Both the position numbers and the translations under genes were made by a program. From NCBI GenBank assembly GCA_002350845.1, contig DEFL01000020.1, forward strand, positions 21,449 to 82,356: a DNA stretch of 60,908 bases, read 5' to 3'. The stretch's first letter is position 1, and every line of letters starts with the position of its first letter. This DNA is from Christensenella sp. UBA2853 (lineage in GTDB: Bacteria > Bacillota > Clostridia > Christensenellales > Aristaeellaceae). The notes below the pieces were generated by a model. That model was not told the origin of the DNA, ran no database searches, and saw only the letters and a list, made by a program, of their open reading frames with translations. Shown one piece after another: positions 25,642-35,381 of the stretch.

Positions 25642-26499
25642 TTGAAACTGTGTGTGTCATCGGGTATCAGCGCCATGCTGCCGGACAGAACGCCGCTGCC
25701 GTTTGAGGAGAGTGTCAATCTCGCGAAGCAGGCAGGGTTTGAGGAGTTTGATCTTGGACTGAGCAGCAGGCTTTTGCTGGAAGAGGACTGGGAACAGCGG
25801 CTGGAGGCGATGCAGGAAGCCATCGCTCAGGCCGGCATGCACATCCGGTATGTGCATACCCCGTACGATTATCCCCGGTCCCGGGAAGAGGAAGACTGGA
25901 AACGGTTTGAACTCGCCTCCATGCGCTGCATTGAGAAAGTGCCGGAACTCGGGGCGGACTGCGCGGCGATCCATCCGAGGTCCTTCATGAAACCGGATTA
26001 TGATGCCGACGAAGAGTATGCGGAGGCGGTCCGTTTTCTGCGCCCGTACGTCGAGACAGCGCACAGGCATTCTGTTGTGCTGGGCATTGAAATCATGCGC
26101 GGAGCAGGCGCGAGCGCACCGGCGCGCATCCGCAGGTTCGGGACCGATACCGATGTCCTGATCCGTCTGGCGGATGAACTGGATGCGGGCATCTGCTGGG
26201 ATACTGGGCATGCGAATATCTCTCTTCAGCAGCAGTACAAATCCATCCATAAAATAGGGAAACGCCTGAAAATGGTCCACATCAATGACAATTTTGCGGA
26301 GGATGATGTTCATCTGGCGCCGTTCCTCGGCAGGATAGACTGGCAGCAGACTATGAAGGCGCTCAAGGAGATCGGGTACAGCGGAAGCATGAACCTGGAA
26401 GTCAAATGCAACGCGCTGCCGATGGAGCTCAGAGAAAGCTATGCAGCCTATATGGCTGCATCCGGACGGTATCTGATCCGGCTGTTTGACAATCTGTGA
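25642..26499 (+). CDS. Sugar-phosphate isomerase/epimerase family TIM barrel
   Basis: 285 residues; the start is a TTG six bases after the LplC stop codon with AAAGGATG upstream. This is an AP-endonuclease-2-like barrel: MKLCVSSGISAM at strand 1, HIRYVHTPYDYPR, GADCAAIHPR, GIEIMRG, AGICWDTGHANIS and KMVHINDN, carrying the Glu, Asp and His residues that bind a divalent metal. Members include xylose isomerase-like and inosose-processing enzymes. Being the last gene of the importer operon, it probably converts the imported sugar. The exact substrate cannot be told. Confidence 0.82.
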   Translation: MKLCVSSGISAMLPDRTPLPFEESVNLAKQAGFEEFDLGLSSRLLLEEDWEQRLEAMQEAIAQAGMHIRYVHTPYDYPRSREEEDWKRFELASMRCIEKVPELGADCAAIHPRSFMKPDYDADEEYAEAVRFLRPYVETAHRHSVVLGIEIMRGAGASAPARIRRFGTDTDVLIRLADELDAGICWDTGHANISLQQQYKSIHKIGKRLKMVHINDNFAEDDVHLAPFLGRIDWQQTMKALKEIGYSGSMNLEVKCNALPMELRESYAAYMAASGRYLIRLFDNL

Positions 26500-26514
26500 G
26501 GATGAGAACGGACA

Positions 26515-26545
26515 AGAGTGCAGAAGAACGCTGCACTCTTTTTTT
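26515..26545 (+). terminator. Intrinsic terminator of the LplABC operon
   Basis: AGAGTGCAG and CTGCACTCT form a 9-bp stem followed by seven T residues. Confidence 0.85.
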
Positions 26546-26678
26546 GATGCCGGAAAACGGAAAAATATGTACAGCCTTTTTCAGCTTTCGCACTGCCAGA
26601 GGGATTGCCCCTGCGTACTATATATAGAACACAGCTTTGTGTTTGTTCTATCTGAATATAATGAAAGAGGTTATTGAT

Positions 26679-29240
26679 ATGAAACGAGTCCTGGCTTATC
26701 TACTGGCGCTTCTGATGCTGTGTGTTTCAATACCGGCAGCAGTTTTCGCCGAAAATCTTTCCGCTGATCATCAGCTGACCATTCAGAACCTGAAGGACCT
26801 GAACGGCGGATCCGTACAGATTGAGCTGAAAAAAGGGCACATCACCTTCGTGGGCGGCACCTGCACCAAAGACAAGGTGACCAGCACGGAGGATGCGCAG
26901 AAAGTGCTCAATTCCATGCGGACCCTGATGGGCGGAGATACCCATTTTCACTTCGAACCCTGGAAAGAGCTTCATGACTCTTTCGGCAACCATTACTATG
27001 TCTTCCAGCAGACCCATGCCGATCAGATCGTGCTGGGCGGTGCTGTGAAAGTCATCACCAATGCCGAAGAAAACATGATCGGCCTGACCTCCACGGTGGT
27101 ATCGGACCTGCCCAGCGAGGCAGAAGCAGAAGGCGTGACTGCCCAGCAGGCTGAGGCAGCCGTCCTTGAACATGAAGCCAAGTCTGCACAGGGTGCTCCC
27201 GCGGTCATCGAGGGCATGACCAGCCGTGTGGTGCTGCCCGTGCAGCGCGAACTGGACCTCAACGCAGACGAACTGTATACGCACTTTGTCTGGGTTGTGT
27301 ACACCATCAACCCCACCGCAAGCTTTACTGAGAGCACAGACCTTCCGTATCTGGCACACTATGTGTCCATGGCAGGAGAATATCTTTACAGCCTGCCCAC
27401 GATTCTCCCCGGCGACATGGCCGGCAGCACAGGCTATGATGCCAGCTATGCGTTCCAGTTTATGGAACCGGTCAAGTATACCGGCTATGTGGACTGGACG
27501 GACGGCACGGAGCATGAGATCACTGTCGACCTGATGCGTGATACGCGCACCGGTATGTATTATCTGGGCAACATTGAGCGCCGGATCGTTGTGGCTGACT
27601 GCTGGCAGTTCCTGTATAACGGCGGAAAAGTCGTCATGGAATACAGCCCTGACAACCGCGAATGGGATCAGACCAGTCTTCAGTCCCTGTACAATTACTG
27701 CCGCGCCTATGATTATTACAAGGAACTCGGCTGGATCGGCGGCGACGGTGAAGGAACTCCGATCATTGTTCTCAAGGATTTCTGCGATGCAAATCACAAC
27801 CCCGTCAACAACGCTGCCTATGCAGGCAAGTTCTATGGCTGGCAGGTCTTCCTCTCCAGCTCCATCAACGATTTCTCCCAGTGCCTGGATGTGATTGCCC
27901 ATGAGTTCACACACTGCGTGACCGGTTCTGTGATGACACACAATGCCTACATGAACGACTACGGCGCGATCAATGAGGCCATGAGCGATATTCAGGGCAA
28001 TATCTGCCAGAAGATGATGGAAAAATCCGAAGATGAAACCTGGGAGATCGGGGAGCACAGCGAGACGACCATTCGCAGCATGAGCAACCCGAACAAGTAC
28101 GGCCAGCCGTCCTACTCCTGGGACCTGCATTATCAGCCCAACGTCAAGACGCCCACGGCCGTGAATGACCGCGGCGGCGTGCACACCAATTCTTCTCTGC
28201 TCAACCATGTAGCTTTCCTGGTGAGCAAAGAGGGCGGCATGACGCCGGAAGAAGCGCGTGCCTTCTGGTTTGCTGTTGACTGCTCCATGGTGCCCGGAAC
28301 GGACTATGCGCAGCTCAGAAAGCTGCTGCCCTGGGTGCTGCATGCATCCGGCATGGATCAGTATGCCGAAAGTCTTTCCCTTGCCATTGAGGCGACCCGT
28401 CTGGGAAATGCCAAAGTGCCTTCCAGGCCCGGTGACAATCAGGCGATGGTGATGCTGAATCTCCCGGACAACGAAGTGTTCAACAACGGCAACTGGACCA
28501 TCAACCTGATGAGCATGAATCTCGACAACATCCTTTCCATAGCCTCCCAGTATGCGGACTGCTTCAGAAACGGGGAATACGATAAGCTCCCGGAACCCAT
28601 CCAGAAACTGGTGGAGAATCATCTGAAAAAGGAGCAGGAGAGAAAGGAAAAGGGCTTCCTGGAAGCCCTGGCAGATGCATTCACCGGAAAGGAGAATGCA
28701 GAAGAAAAGGCTGAAGGCGAAGCGATCGCTGAGGGACTCAGAACCTGGCTGCAGACTATGATCAGCGAAAACTTCTTCAACGGCATGGCAAGCGCCGGCC
28801 AGGATGGTCACAGCATCCGGCTCATGAGCCGTCCGGGTTATACGGTCCCGATGCTGATGTATATGACATTCAAGCCGGACTCTCAGGAACCCGACAAGCT
28901 CAAGATGGCATTCTTTGTCGGCGGCCGCTGGGTGGATCTGTCCGCCTTCGAGGCTCCGGAAGATGCCGAAATCAGAAAGCACACGGAAGAGTTTGTGACC
29001 AATACGATGATTGGTATCTTCGATCAGGTGATCGCCGGAAAGGACTGGAGAGAAATTCTCGATCAGCTGGTCCTCAAGGTGCCGGCGGACGAAGAATTCA
29101 CAATTCCTACAGACGGTCTGGAAGACTTCTCGCTTGAATACACCATGGCTTCGACGGAGACGGAGCAGCCGGTTGTCAGGAACACCAAGTCCCGCCCGAA
29201 GCTGCCTGAAGAAGAAACCGTTCCGGAAACCAATGAGTAA
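26679..29240 (+). CDS. Secreted thermolysin-like (M4) metallopeptidase with long C-terminal extension
   Basis: 853 residues from MKRVLAYLLALLMLCVSIPAAVFA, a signal peptide, with AAGAGG eight bases upstream. Residues 30-200 form the FTP/PepSY propeptide (FGNHYYVFQQTHADQIVLGGAVKV). The catalytic part has HEFTH at 408-412 (zinc ligands His408 and His412, base Glu409), third ligand Glu433 in GAINEAMSD, and the transition-state His in GGVHTNSSLLNH. The thermolysin core ends near 590; about 260 further residues include a charged helix (KKEQERKEKGFLEALADAFTGKENAEEKAE) and no domain I know. It degrades proteins outside the cell. It is monocistronic. Confidence 0.88.
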   Translation: MKRVLAYLLALLMLCVSIPAAVFAENLSADHQLTIQNLKDLNGGSVQIELKKGHITFVGGTCTKDKVTSTEDAQKVLNSMRTLMGGDTHFHFEPWKELHDSFGNHYYVFQQTHADQIVLGGAVKVITNAEENMIGLTSTVVSDLPSEAEAEGVTAQQAEAAVLEHEAKSAQGAPAVIEGMTSRVVLPVQRELDLNADELYTHFVWVVYTINPTASFTESTDLPYLAHYVSMAGEYLYSLPTILPGDMAGSTGYDASYAFQFMEPVKYTGYVDWTDGTEHEITVDLMRDTRTGMYYLGNIERRIVVADCWQFLYNGGKVVMEYSPDNREWDQTSLQSLYNYCRAYDYYKELGWIGGDGEGTPIIVLKDFCDANHNPVNNAAYAGKFYGWQVFLSSSINDFSQCLDVIAHEFTHCVTGSVMTHNAYMNDYGAINEAMSDIQGNICQKMMEKSEDETWEIGEHSETTIRSMSNPNKYGQPSYSWDLHYQPNVKTPTAVNDRGGVHTNSSLLNHVAFLVSKEGGMTPEEARAFWFAVDCSMVPGTDYAQLRKLLPWVLHASGMDQYAESLSLAIEATRLGNAKVPSRPGDNQAMVMLNLPDNEVFNNGNWTINLMSMNLDNILSIASQYADCFRNGEYDKLPEPIQKLVENHLKKEQERKEKGFLEALADAFTGKENAEEKAEGEAIAEGLRTWLQTMISENFFNGMASAGQDGHSIRLMSRPGYTVPMLMYMTFKPDSQEPDKLKMAFFVGGRWVDLSAFEAPEDAEIRKHTEEFVTNTMIGIFDQVIAGKDWREILDQLVLKVPADEEFTIPTDGLEDFSLEYTMASTETEQPVVRNTKSRPKLPEEETVPETNE

Positions 29241-29310
29241 TCCGGCTGGGAGATTCTGCGGCTGACCTGATTACATCAGGCGCTGTCAGGCTCCGGACTG
29301 AAACGGAACG

Positions 29311-29360
29311 GCTCCCTTCTGGGAATACAGTACAACTGTACCCCCGGAAGGGAGCTGTTT
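29311..29360 (+). terminator. Composite intrinsic terminator of the M4 peptidase gene
   Basis: GCTCCCTTC pairs with GAAGGGAGC around an inner stem TACAGT / ACTGTA, followed by TGTTTT. Confidence 0.8.
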
Positions 29361-29482
29361 TCATGCGCGGAAGATGCAGCCTGAGCGGCTTACAGAATCT
29401 CATCTGTTCCGGGCCCTGAGCGCATGAAGTGTGCAGGGGAGGGATGCGCACAAAAAAATGCCCGGAAGGGCAGCAGAAGATC

Positions 29483-29851
29483 TCAGGCGGTCTGGATGAC
29501 TTTGGCGCCGAACGGCGTCAGCGCCAGACGGGCAATCTTGAAAAACTGTTTGCCGAAGGGAATGCCGATGATGGTGACGCACCAGACGATTCCGCACAGC
29601 AGATTGCCCAGAGCCATGGGGACGCCGAAGAAAAGAACCCAGATGATATTGGCGATCAGGGACGGCACGCCGCCGCCGTAGACGATATCCTTCTTGAAGG
29701 GACTGAAGGACAGACTGGCAAATTTGAAGCACTGGCGTCCGTACGGAATTCCGATAACGGTGATGCACCAGATCAGCCCGGAAAGCCACCACGACAGTCC
29801 GCTCAGGAACCCGCCGAAGATGAACCAGAGAATATTGCCGATTGTTTTCAT
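29483..29851 (-). CDS. yccF: YccF-family (DUF307) membrane protein
   Basis: 122 residues from MKTIGNILWFIFGG, with GAGG eight bases upstream; an in-frame upstream start adds an unlikely Cys-rich stretch. The protein has two repeats of the family unit, each a hydrophobic helix followed by GIPYGRQCFKFASLSFSPF and GIPFGKQFFKIARLALTPFG. Four membrane segments are likely. YccF proteins are widespread inner-membrane proteins of unknown role. Confidence 0.9.
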   Translation of the reverse strand: MKTIGNILWFIFGGFLSGLSWWLSGLIWCITVIGIPYGRQCFKFASLSFSPFKKDIVYGGGVPSLIANIIWVLFFGVPMALGNLLCGIVWCVTIIGIPFGKQFFKIARLALTPFGAKVIQTA

Positions 29852-30005
29852 ACCGGATACCTCGAAAGACAGAATACAGCAGCACAGCCTCATGGAGACC
29901 CGATTGCTGCCATCAAAAAAGTATAAAGATGTCTCCCCGGGCAGTCAAGTATCGCAGTTTCCGATCGCCTGCGGGAGACGGAACAGGTCTTTATCTGTAC
30001 ACATC

Positions 30006-30034
30006 TTGACGGGAAAAAAACTCCGTGCTATGTT
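30006..30034 (+). promoter_or_regulatory. Promoter of the 30085 gene
   Basis: TTGACG (30006-30011), a 17-base spacer and TATGTT (30029-30034) with TGC in front. Confidence 0.7.
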
Positions 30035-30084
30035 AGTGCAAAGCAATCGCCCGTTCAATGACGCACAATGAAGGAGGCCGCAGT

Positions 30085-30945
30085 ATGGCAGATCATCTTT
30101 TCCCCCGCACAGAGGTGGCAGGCGTCTCACTTTCCCGAATGATTATCGGAACCAACTGGATCCTCGGCTGGAGCCACCGCAGTCCGGCGGCTGACCGTCA
30201 GATCAAGAACCGCTTTCCGGAAGGAAGCGCTGTGTTCCCGCTCCTGAAAACATTCCTGGACGAGGGCGTGGACACGATCATGGGCCCGCTGCAGCAGGAG
30301 CGCGTGATGCAGGAAGCGGTCAGGGAGGCGATGGACAGGACCGGCAAAAAACTGATCCTGATCGACACGCCGATTATCAATGTGGATGACAGCGAAGAAG
30401 CCCGCCGGGAAGCCCGGGCGACCATTCACCGCAGCAAACAGTGCGGCGCGACATTCTGTCTGGTCCATCACTCCAGCGCCGAGCAGCTGGTCAACAAGAA
30501 CCTGCACGCGATTCCGCGCCTGAGTGATTATCTTGATATGATCCGCCAGGAGGGCATGATCCCGGGACTGTCTGCGCATATGCCCGAGCTCATTACCTAT
30601 TCGGACGATAACGAATACGATGTCCAGACCTACATTCAGATCTACAACTGCATGGGATTCATGATGCAGGTGGAGATCGAGACGGTGGCGGCGATCATCA
30701 ACAATGCGAAAAAGCCGGTCATGACCATTAAGCCCTTTGCGGCCGGCCGCACCACGCCGTATGTGGGCCTCAACTTCACATGGAATACCATTCGTCCCTG
30801 CGACATGGTGACGGTCGGATGCACGCATCCGGATGAAGCCGCGGAGGATATTGAGATTTCCCGCGCGATCTTCGAGCACCGGTTCCCCAACCTTGAGCGC
30901 AGAGCCAGTCCGAATCAGAATCAGGATGCCTTCGGAAAACAGTAA
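30085..30945 (+). CDS. TIM-barrel protein, aldo-keto-reductase-like, function unknown
   Basis: 286 residues with GGAGG seven bases before the ATG (MADHLFPRTEVAG). Alternating strand and helix patterns fit a TIM barrel: SRMIIGTNWILGWS, GVDTIMGPLQ, LILIDTPII, ATFCLVHHSS, IPGLSAHMPE, PVMTIKPFAAGR and CDMVTVGCTHPDEA. The last two resemble the closing strands of aldo-keto reductases, but I cannot find the Asp-Tyr-Lys-His tetrad, so oxidoreductase function is doubtful. Several His and Asp at strand ends could bind a metal. It is transcribed alone between a promoter and a terminator. Confidence 0.55.
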   Translation: MADHLFPRTEVAGVSLSRMIIGTNWILGWSHRSPAADRQIKNRFPEGSAVFPLLKTFLDEGVDTIMGPLQQERVMQEAVREAMDRTGKKLILIDTPIINVDDSEEARREARATIHRSKQCGATFCLVHHSSAEQLVNKNLHAIPRLSDYLDMIRQEGMIPGLSAHMPELITYSDDNEYDVQTYIQIYNCMGFMMQVEIETVAAIINNAKKPVMTIKPFAAGRTTPYVGLNFTWNTIRPCDMVTVGCTHPDEAAEDIEISRAIFEHRFPNLERRASPNQNQDAFGKQ

Positions 30946-30961
30946 GTATATGAAGGCCATG

Positions 30962-30998
30962 AAAACCGCCGCATTCTGTAAGGAAGGCGGCGGTTTTG
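30962..30998 (+). terminator. Intrinsic terminator of the 30085 gene
   Basis: AAAACCGCCGC and GCGGCGGTTTT pair around a short loop. Confidence 0.8.
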
Positions 30999-31107
30999 TA
31001 TCCTGTGCGGCGCTGAAGCCCCGCGACCGGGACTGAAACGGTCACGGGAAAACGGATGCAGTATCCATATTAAGGGAACGCCTGTTCCTCATGACGGGAG
31101 ATAGTAT

Positions 31108-32478
31108 ATGGCATCATGGAAAGAATATCTGGGAGACCGGGCGTTTTACCGTAAAATCATCGCCATTGCGCTGCCGATTTCAGCCCAGCAGCTGATCACG
31201 GTGGGCGTCAACCTGATGGACACCGTCATGCTCAGTTCCATGGGGGATGCCCAGCTTTCAGCTTCTGCGCTGGGCGGACAGTTTATTAATCTGTTTCAGA
31301 TCTTCTGTATGGGACTGGGCATGGGTGCTTCCGTGCTCACCTCCCGCTACTGGGGCATGCAGGAGCTGAAATCCCTCCGCAAAGCGGTGACGATCATGCT
31401 CCGCCTGGTGATCGGGCTCTCGATGATCTTTACCCTGGCCACGTTGTTCGCCCCGGCCATGATCATGCGCATGTATACCCCGGAACAGGAAATTGTGGAT
31501 TACGGCGTCACCTATCTGCGCTGGCTGCTTCCCACCTATTTCTGCATCGGCCTGTCCCTGACCTGTACGATTGTGCTTCGAAGCGTCGGGCAGGTCCGCA
31601 TCCCGCTGAGAAGCTCCATCTTTGCCTTCTTTGTCAATATTTTCTTTAACTGGGTGTTCATCTTCGGCCATCTCGGCGCGCCGCGGATGGAAATCGCAGG
31701 GGCTGCCCTGGGCACGCTGATTGCCCGGCTGTTTGAACTGTTCTTCATCTGCGGACATTTCTTCCTGAGAGACAAAAAGATCGGCTACCGCCTCCGGCAT
31801 ATCCGGACGAAGTGCACGGACCTGGTCCGGGAATACTTTCGCGTGTGCATTCCGGTGCTCATCAGCGACGGCCTGCTGGCGCTGGGCAACAATGCGGTGG
31901 CCATCGTCATGGGACATATCGGGGAGACCTTTGTGGCGGCAAACTCCGTCACGACGATTGTCCAGCAGCTCTCCTCCGTGCTCACCCAGGGCATCGCCAA
32001 TGCCAGCGGCATCATGACGGGGCACACCATGGGCGAGGGGGACATGGAAAAGGCGCAGAAGCAGGGATACACGTTCCTGGGTCTGGGGTTTGTCCTGGGC
32101 TGCCTCGCGGGGCTGGTGATCCTGCTCGTGCGCAGTCCCATCATCAATTATTACCAGGTCTCCGCGGAAACCAAGGCGATCGCATGGCAGCTGATGGACG
32201 CGATCAGCTTTATCATGGTGTTCCAGGCCATGAACTCCATCCTGACCAAGGGTGTGCTTCGGGCAGGCGGGGATACACGGTTCCTCATGGCCGGGGATAT
32301 CCTGTTCCTGTGGGTGGCGTCCATTCCGCTGGGCATCCTGGCCGGCTTTGTGTTCCACTGGCCGCCGTTCTGGATTTACACCATGCTGAAAATTGATCAG
32401 GTGATCAAGTGTGTCTGGTGCTTCTTCCGTCTGCGGAGCCGCAAATGGATGAAGAAAATCCAGACAGCGAACCGGTAA
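31108..32478 (+). CDS. MATE-family efflux transporter
   Basis: 456 residues with twelve hydrophobic helices in two homologous halves. The family opening is seen in IIAIALPISAQQLITVGVNLMDTVMLSSMG and the second half in DGLLALGNNAVAIVMGHIGETFVAANS. It exchanges Na+ or H+ for organic cations or drugs at the membrane; substrate unknown. GGGAG lies seven bases before the ATG. It is probably monocistronic, with a terminator 28 bases downstream. Confidence 0.92.
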   Translation: MASWKEYLGDRAFYRKIIAIALPISAQQLITVGVNLMDTVMLSSMGDAQLSASALGGQFINLFQIFCMGLGMGASVLTSRYWGMQELKSLRKAVTIMLRLVIGLSMIFTLATLFAPAMIMRMYTPEQEIVDYGVTYLRWLLPTYFCIGLSLTCTIVLRSVGQVRIPLRSSIFAFFVNIFFNWVFIFGHLGAPRMEIAGAALGTLIARLFELFFICGHFFLRDKKIGYRLRHIRTKCTDLVREYFRVCIPVLISDGLLALGNNAVAIVMGHIGETFVAANSVTTIVQQLSSVLTQGIANASGIMTGHTMGEGDMEKAQKQGYTFLGLGFVLGCLAGLVILLVRSPIINYYQVSAETKAIAWQLMDAISFIMVFQAMNSILTKGVLRAGGDTRFLMAGDILFLWVASIPLGILAGFVFHWPPFWIYTMLKIDQVIKCVWCFFRLRSRKWMKKIQTANR

Positions 32479-32505
32479 CTCTTTTTATCAAAGGGTACAG
32501 TATGA

Positions 32506-32533
32506 CAGGGGCAGGTTCTGCTCCTGTTTTTCT
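32506..32533 (+). terminator. Intrinsic terminator of the MATE gene
   Basis: CAGGGGCAG pairs with CTGCTCCTG (one G-U pair) around a three-base loop, followed by TTTTTCT. Confidence 0.75.
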
Positions 32534-32586
32534 ATTGGCCTGCAGGGGATCAGGTGGCGCAGCGGGAAGAGGCGGGAAATACACTC

Positions 32587-32615
32587 TTGCACAATGCCTG
32601 CGGCTGTAGGATAAT
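32587..32615 (+). promoter_or_regulatory. Promoter of the carboxylesterase gene
   Basis: TTGCAC (32587-32592), a 17-base spacer and GATAAT (32610-32615), about 75 bases before the start codon. Confidence 0.55.
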
Positions 32616-32688
32616 CAGACTGATTCGAAAAACACCATACAGGATACAGGCAAACATCCCAATCAAGGAACAGAAAGAGGCGGAAACC

Positions 32689-34257
32689 ATGAGCATTTCT
32701 TTCAAATGTGACAGCCGTACTGCCGTTGTGCACACCGGGTCCGGCGATATCCGGGGCTATGAATACAACGGCCTGAACATTTTCAAGGGCATTCCCTACG
32801 CGAAAGCCAGGCGGTTCCATGCACCGGAAAAGGTGGAACCCTGGAAGGATGTATTTGACGCTGCCAGCTATGGCTATGTCTGTCCGCTTCTGACCAATGA
32901 CCGCCCCAAGGGGGAACTCTACGTTCCGCACCGGTTCTGGCCGATGGATGAGGACTGCCTGAACCTGAATCTGTGGACGCCGGGACTGGACGGGGCGGAA
33001 AGACCGGTTCTGGTGTGGCTGCACGGCGGCGGGTATGAGGCCGGCTCTGCGATTGAACACATCGCCTATGACGGAGCCAATATGGCGCGCTTCGGCGACT
33101 GCGTGATGATTACCGTCAATCACAGACTGAATATTCTCGGATACTTTGACCTCTCAGATTTTGGGGAGGAGTATGCGAACTCCGCCAATGCCGGTACGGA
33201 CGACATCATTGCCGCGCTGCAGTGGATTCATGAGAACATCCGCGCCTTTGGCGGTGACACGGACAATGTGACGGTCTTCGGACAGTCCGGCGGCGGTGGC
33301 AAGGTGACGACGCTCCTGCAGACGCCGGCGGCGGATGGACTGTTTGCCAAGGGAATCAATATGAGCGGCGTGCTTAATGCGCTGGGGGATGAAAAAGGAT
33401 CCGGGAAGGAGATCGCGCAGGCCGTCATGGATGAGCTCGGTCTGAAATCCGTCAAAGAACTGGAGACGGTGGATTATCAGCGGTTTGCCAGGGCCTATCT
33501 GAAATTCAGGCCCGCGTTCCGGAAGGAAGGAAAGTACGTGGGCTGCAAGCCGCATCCCAACGCGTTCTATGCGGGCGATCCCGCTGCAGTCGGTTTCCGG
33601 AAGGAGACCAAGGATGTGCCGCTGATGGTCGGCAGCGTGTACAGTGAATTCTTCTCGTTTGGGCCTGCGCCGTATGACCGGGCATCCATGAGCGTGTCCG
33701 AGCAGGAGAATGCGGTCCGGGAGCTTGTCGGCGACGAAGGCGCAGACGTGCTCATTCCGCTCTTCCGCAGGGCCTACCCGGAACGCGACCTGATTGATCT
33801 TCTCCGCCTGGACTTCATTTTCCGTGCGCCGGAGATCGGATATATCAGGCAGCGCTCTGAACTCAATGACTGCACCTATTCCTACCTGTTCAATCTGGAC
33901 CAGCCGATCAACGGCATGACGACGCCCTGGCACTGCAGCGATATCCCGTATGTCTTCCATAACATGGACCTGGTGGAGCATACCCATCGTCCGGATGGCG
34001 ACAACCATGTGGCGGAGCGCGTGCAGGAAGAGGTCTTCGGCAGCGTGATGGCCTTTGCGCGCACGGGCAGCCCGGCGGGTGAAACCCTTCCTTCCTGGCG
34101 TGCCTGCAAGCCGGACTGCGAGGCCACCATGGTCATTGGGGAAACGAGCGAAGTGCGGGAAAACTTTGACCACGAACTGATCCCCGCTGTCCTGAAATAC
34201 CTTGCACCGGCTGCGGCGAAGCGGATGGAAAAAGAGAAAGCCAACATTCAGCACTGA
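32689..34257 (+). CDS. Type-B carboxylesterase
   Basis: 522 residues from MSISFKCDSRTAVV, with AAGAGG eight bases upstream; an in-frame upstream start adds 45 residues of poor quality. Family landmarks: NIFKGIPYAKARRF, EDCLNLNLWTP, the oxyanion segment WLHGGGYEAGS, the nucleophile elbow GQSGGGGK (Ser200), an acidic residue in SVYSEFFSFG and the His in WHCSDIPYVFHN. No signal peptide is seen, so it is cytoplasmic. The family hydrolyses carboxylic esters, possibly acetyl or feruloyl groups on imported glycans. The next gene follows 49 bases later and is probably cotranscribed. Confidence 0.88.
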   Translation: MSISFKCDSRTAVVHTGSGDIRGYEYNGLNIFKGIPYAKARRFHAPEKVEPWKDVFDAASYGYVCPLLTNDRPKGELYVPHRFWPMDEDCLNLNLWTPGLDGAERPVLVWLHGGGYEAGSAIEHIAYDGANMARFGDCVMITVNHRLNILGYFDLSDFGEEYANSANAGTDDIIAALQWIHENIRAFGGDTDNVTVFGQSGGGGKVTTLLQTPAADGLFAKGINMSGVLNALGDEKGSGKEIAQAVMDELGLKSVKELETVDYQRFARAYLKFRPAFRKEGKYVGCKPHPNAFYAGDPAAVGFRKETKDVPLMVGSVYSEFFSFGPAPYDRASMSVSEQENAVRELVGDEGADVLIPLFRRAYPERDLIDLLRLDFIFRAPEIGYIRQRSELNDCTYSYLFNLDQPINGMTTPWHCSDIPYVFHNMDLVEHTHRPDGDNHVAERVQEEVFGSVMAFARTGSPAGETLPSWRACKPDCEATMVIGETSEVRENFDHELIPAVLKYLAPAAAKRMEKEKANIQH

Positions 34258-34306
34258 GACGGATCTTTTGCGAAAGAACGCCATCGAAGCAGGAGAGAAA
34301 GCATCT

Positions 34307-35305
34307 ATGCATGATTTTCAAGGAAAACCGCTGGCGCATGCCGTGAGCCTGTATCTGAGGGACGACCTGCCGGCGTGGGGTCCGGCCGAGGAGGAGACAG
34401 AACCGATCCCGGAGATCCCGGGCGCCGGTGCATGCCCTGCGTCCTATCCGGGAAACGGCCTCGCGGAGCATCCCATGCTGTGGGTGGGCGAAGGCGACAA
34501 CCGGATGTTCCTGATTGTCAACGGCCGCATCCGGTGGGTGTTCCACGCGGGAAAAGGCTGGGAATATGACGATGTCTGGATGCTGACGAGCGGCAGGATC
34601 CTGTTCAGCCATATGTACTGGGCAGCGGAAATTACGCCCGACAAGCGCTTCACCTGGCATTTCAAAGCGCCGGAAGGCTCAGAAATCCATACGCTTCAGC
34701 CGGTCGGAGAGGATCATGCACTTATGGTGCTCAACAGCCATCCACTTCCAAGAGCCCTCTTTGTGAACACACGAAGCGGGGCGGTGGAATGGGAACGTCC
34801 GATTCCGTATCCGGCCCCTTCGTCTGTGCACGGTCAGTTCAGGCGGTTCCGCCTGACCGCGGAGGGCACGTATCTGGCACCCTGCCTGGAGGCCGGGGTT
34901 GTCCTTGAACTGGACCGGGACTTCCGGGAAATCTGGCGCTATGAACTTCCGGGCTGCTGGGCAGCGGTGCGCCTGAAAAACGGGAACACGCTTGTGACGG
35001 GAGAAAAGGAAGGGGTTCACCGGGAAGTGGACCGGCAGGGAAGGACCGTATGGGAGATCCGCCTGGAAGATCTCCCGGAGGAATACCGTCCAGCGGGCTC
35101 GCAGTCCTGCTGCCGCCTGCACAACGGGAATACCATTGTGTGCTCAAGGGGCGGGAATGGAGCAACGCCTCAGGTGATTGAAGTGACGCCGAAGCATGAG
35201 ATCGTGTGGGTTCTGAAGGACTGGAAGCACCTGGGTCCCTGCACGGCGCTGCAGATCCTGGATGAACCGGGCATACCGGAGCAGCCGGGGGCATGCTTCC
35301 GTTGA
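34307..35305 (+). CDS. Beta-propeller protein of unknown function
   Basis: 332 residues from MHDFQGKPLAHAVS, with AGGAGAG upstream. Repeated four-stranded units of about 45 residues (GRIRWVFHAGKG, SGAVEWERPIPYP, LDRDFREIWRYELPG, VDRQGRTVWEIRLED, VTPKHEIVWVLKDW) form a quinoprotein/arylsulfotransferase-like propeller. Each unit has a G-x-x-x-W motif. No signal peptide is present, so it is probably cytoplasmic. Function is not known. It follows the carboxylesterase gene and shares its terminator. Confidence 0.6.
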   Translation: MHDFQGKPLAHAVSLYLRDDLPAWGPAEEETEPIPEIPGAGACPASYPGNGLAEHPMLWVGEGDNRMFLIVNGRIRWVFHAGKGWEYDDVWMLTSGRILFSHMYWAAEITPDKRFTWHFKAPEGSEIHTLQPVGEDHALMVLNSHPLPRALFVNTRSGAVEWERPIPYPAPSSVHGQFRRFRLTAEGTYLAPCLEAGVVLELDRDFREIWRYELPGCWAAVRLKNGNTLVTGEKEGVHREVDRQGRTVWEIRLEDLPEEYRPAGSQSCCRLHNGNTIVCSRGGNGATPQVIEVTPKHEIVWVLKDWKHLGPCTALQILDEPGIPEQPGACFR

Positions 35306-35325
35306 TTTGAAAACAGAATGATCAG

Positions 35326-35368
35326 AAAAACCCTCCTGTCCCCGGCATGGGGCACAGGAGGGTTTCTG
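35326..35368. terminator. Bidirectional terminator
   Basis: AAACCCTCCTGT and ACAGGAGGGTTT pair around a GC-rich loop between two convergent genes. Confidence 0.8.
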
Positions 35369-35381
35369 TATGTCTGACAGG

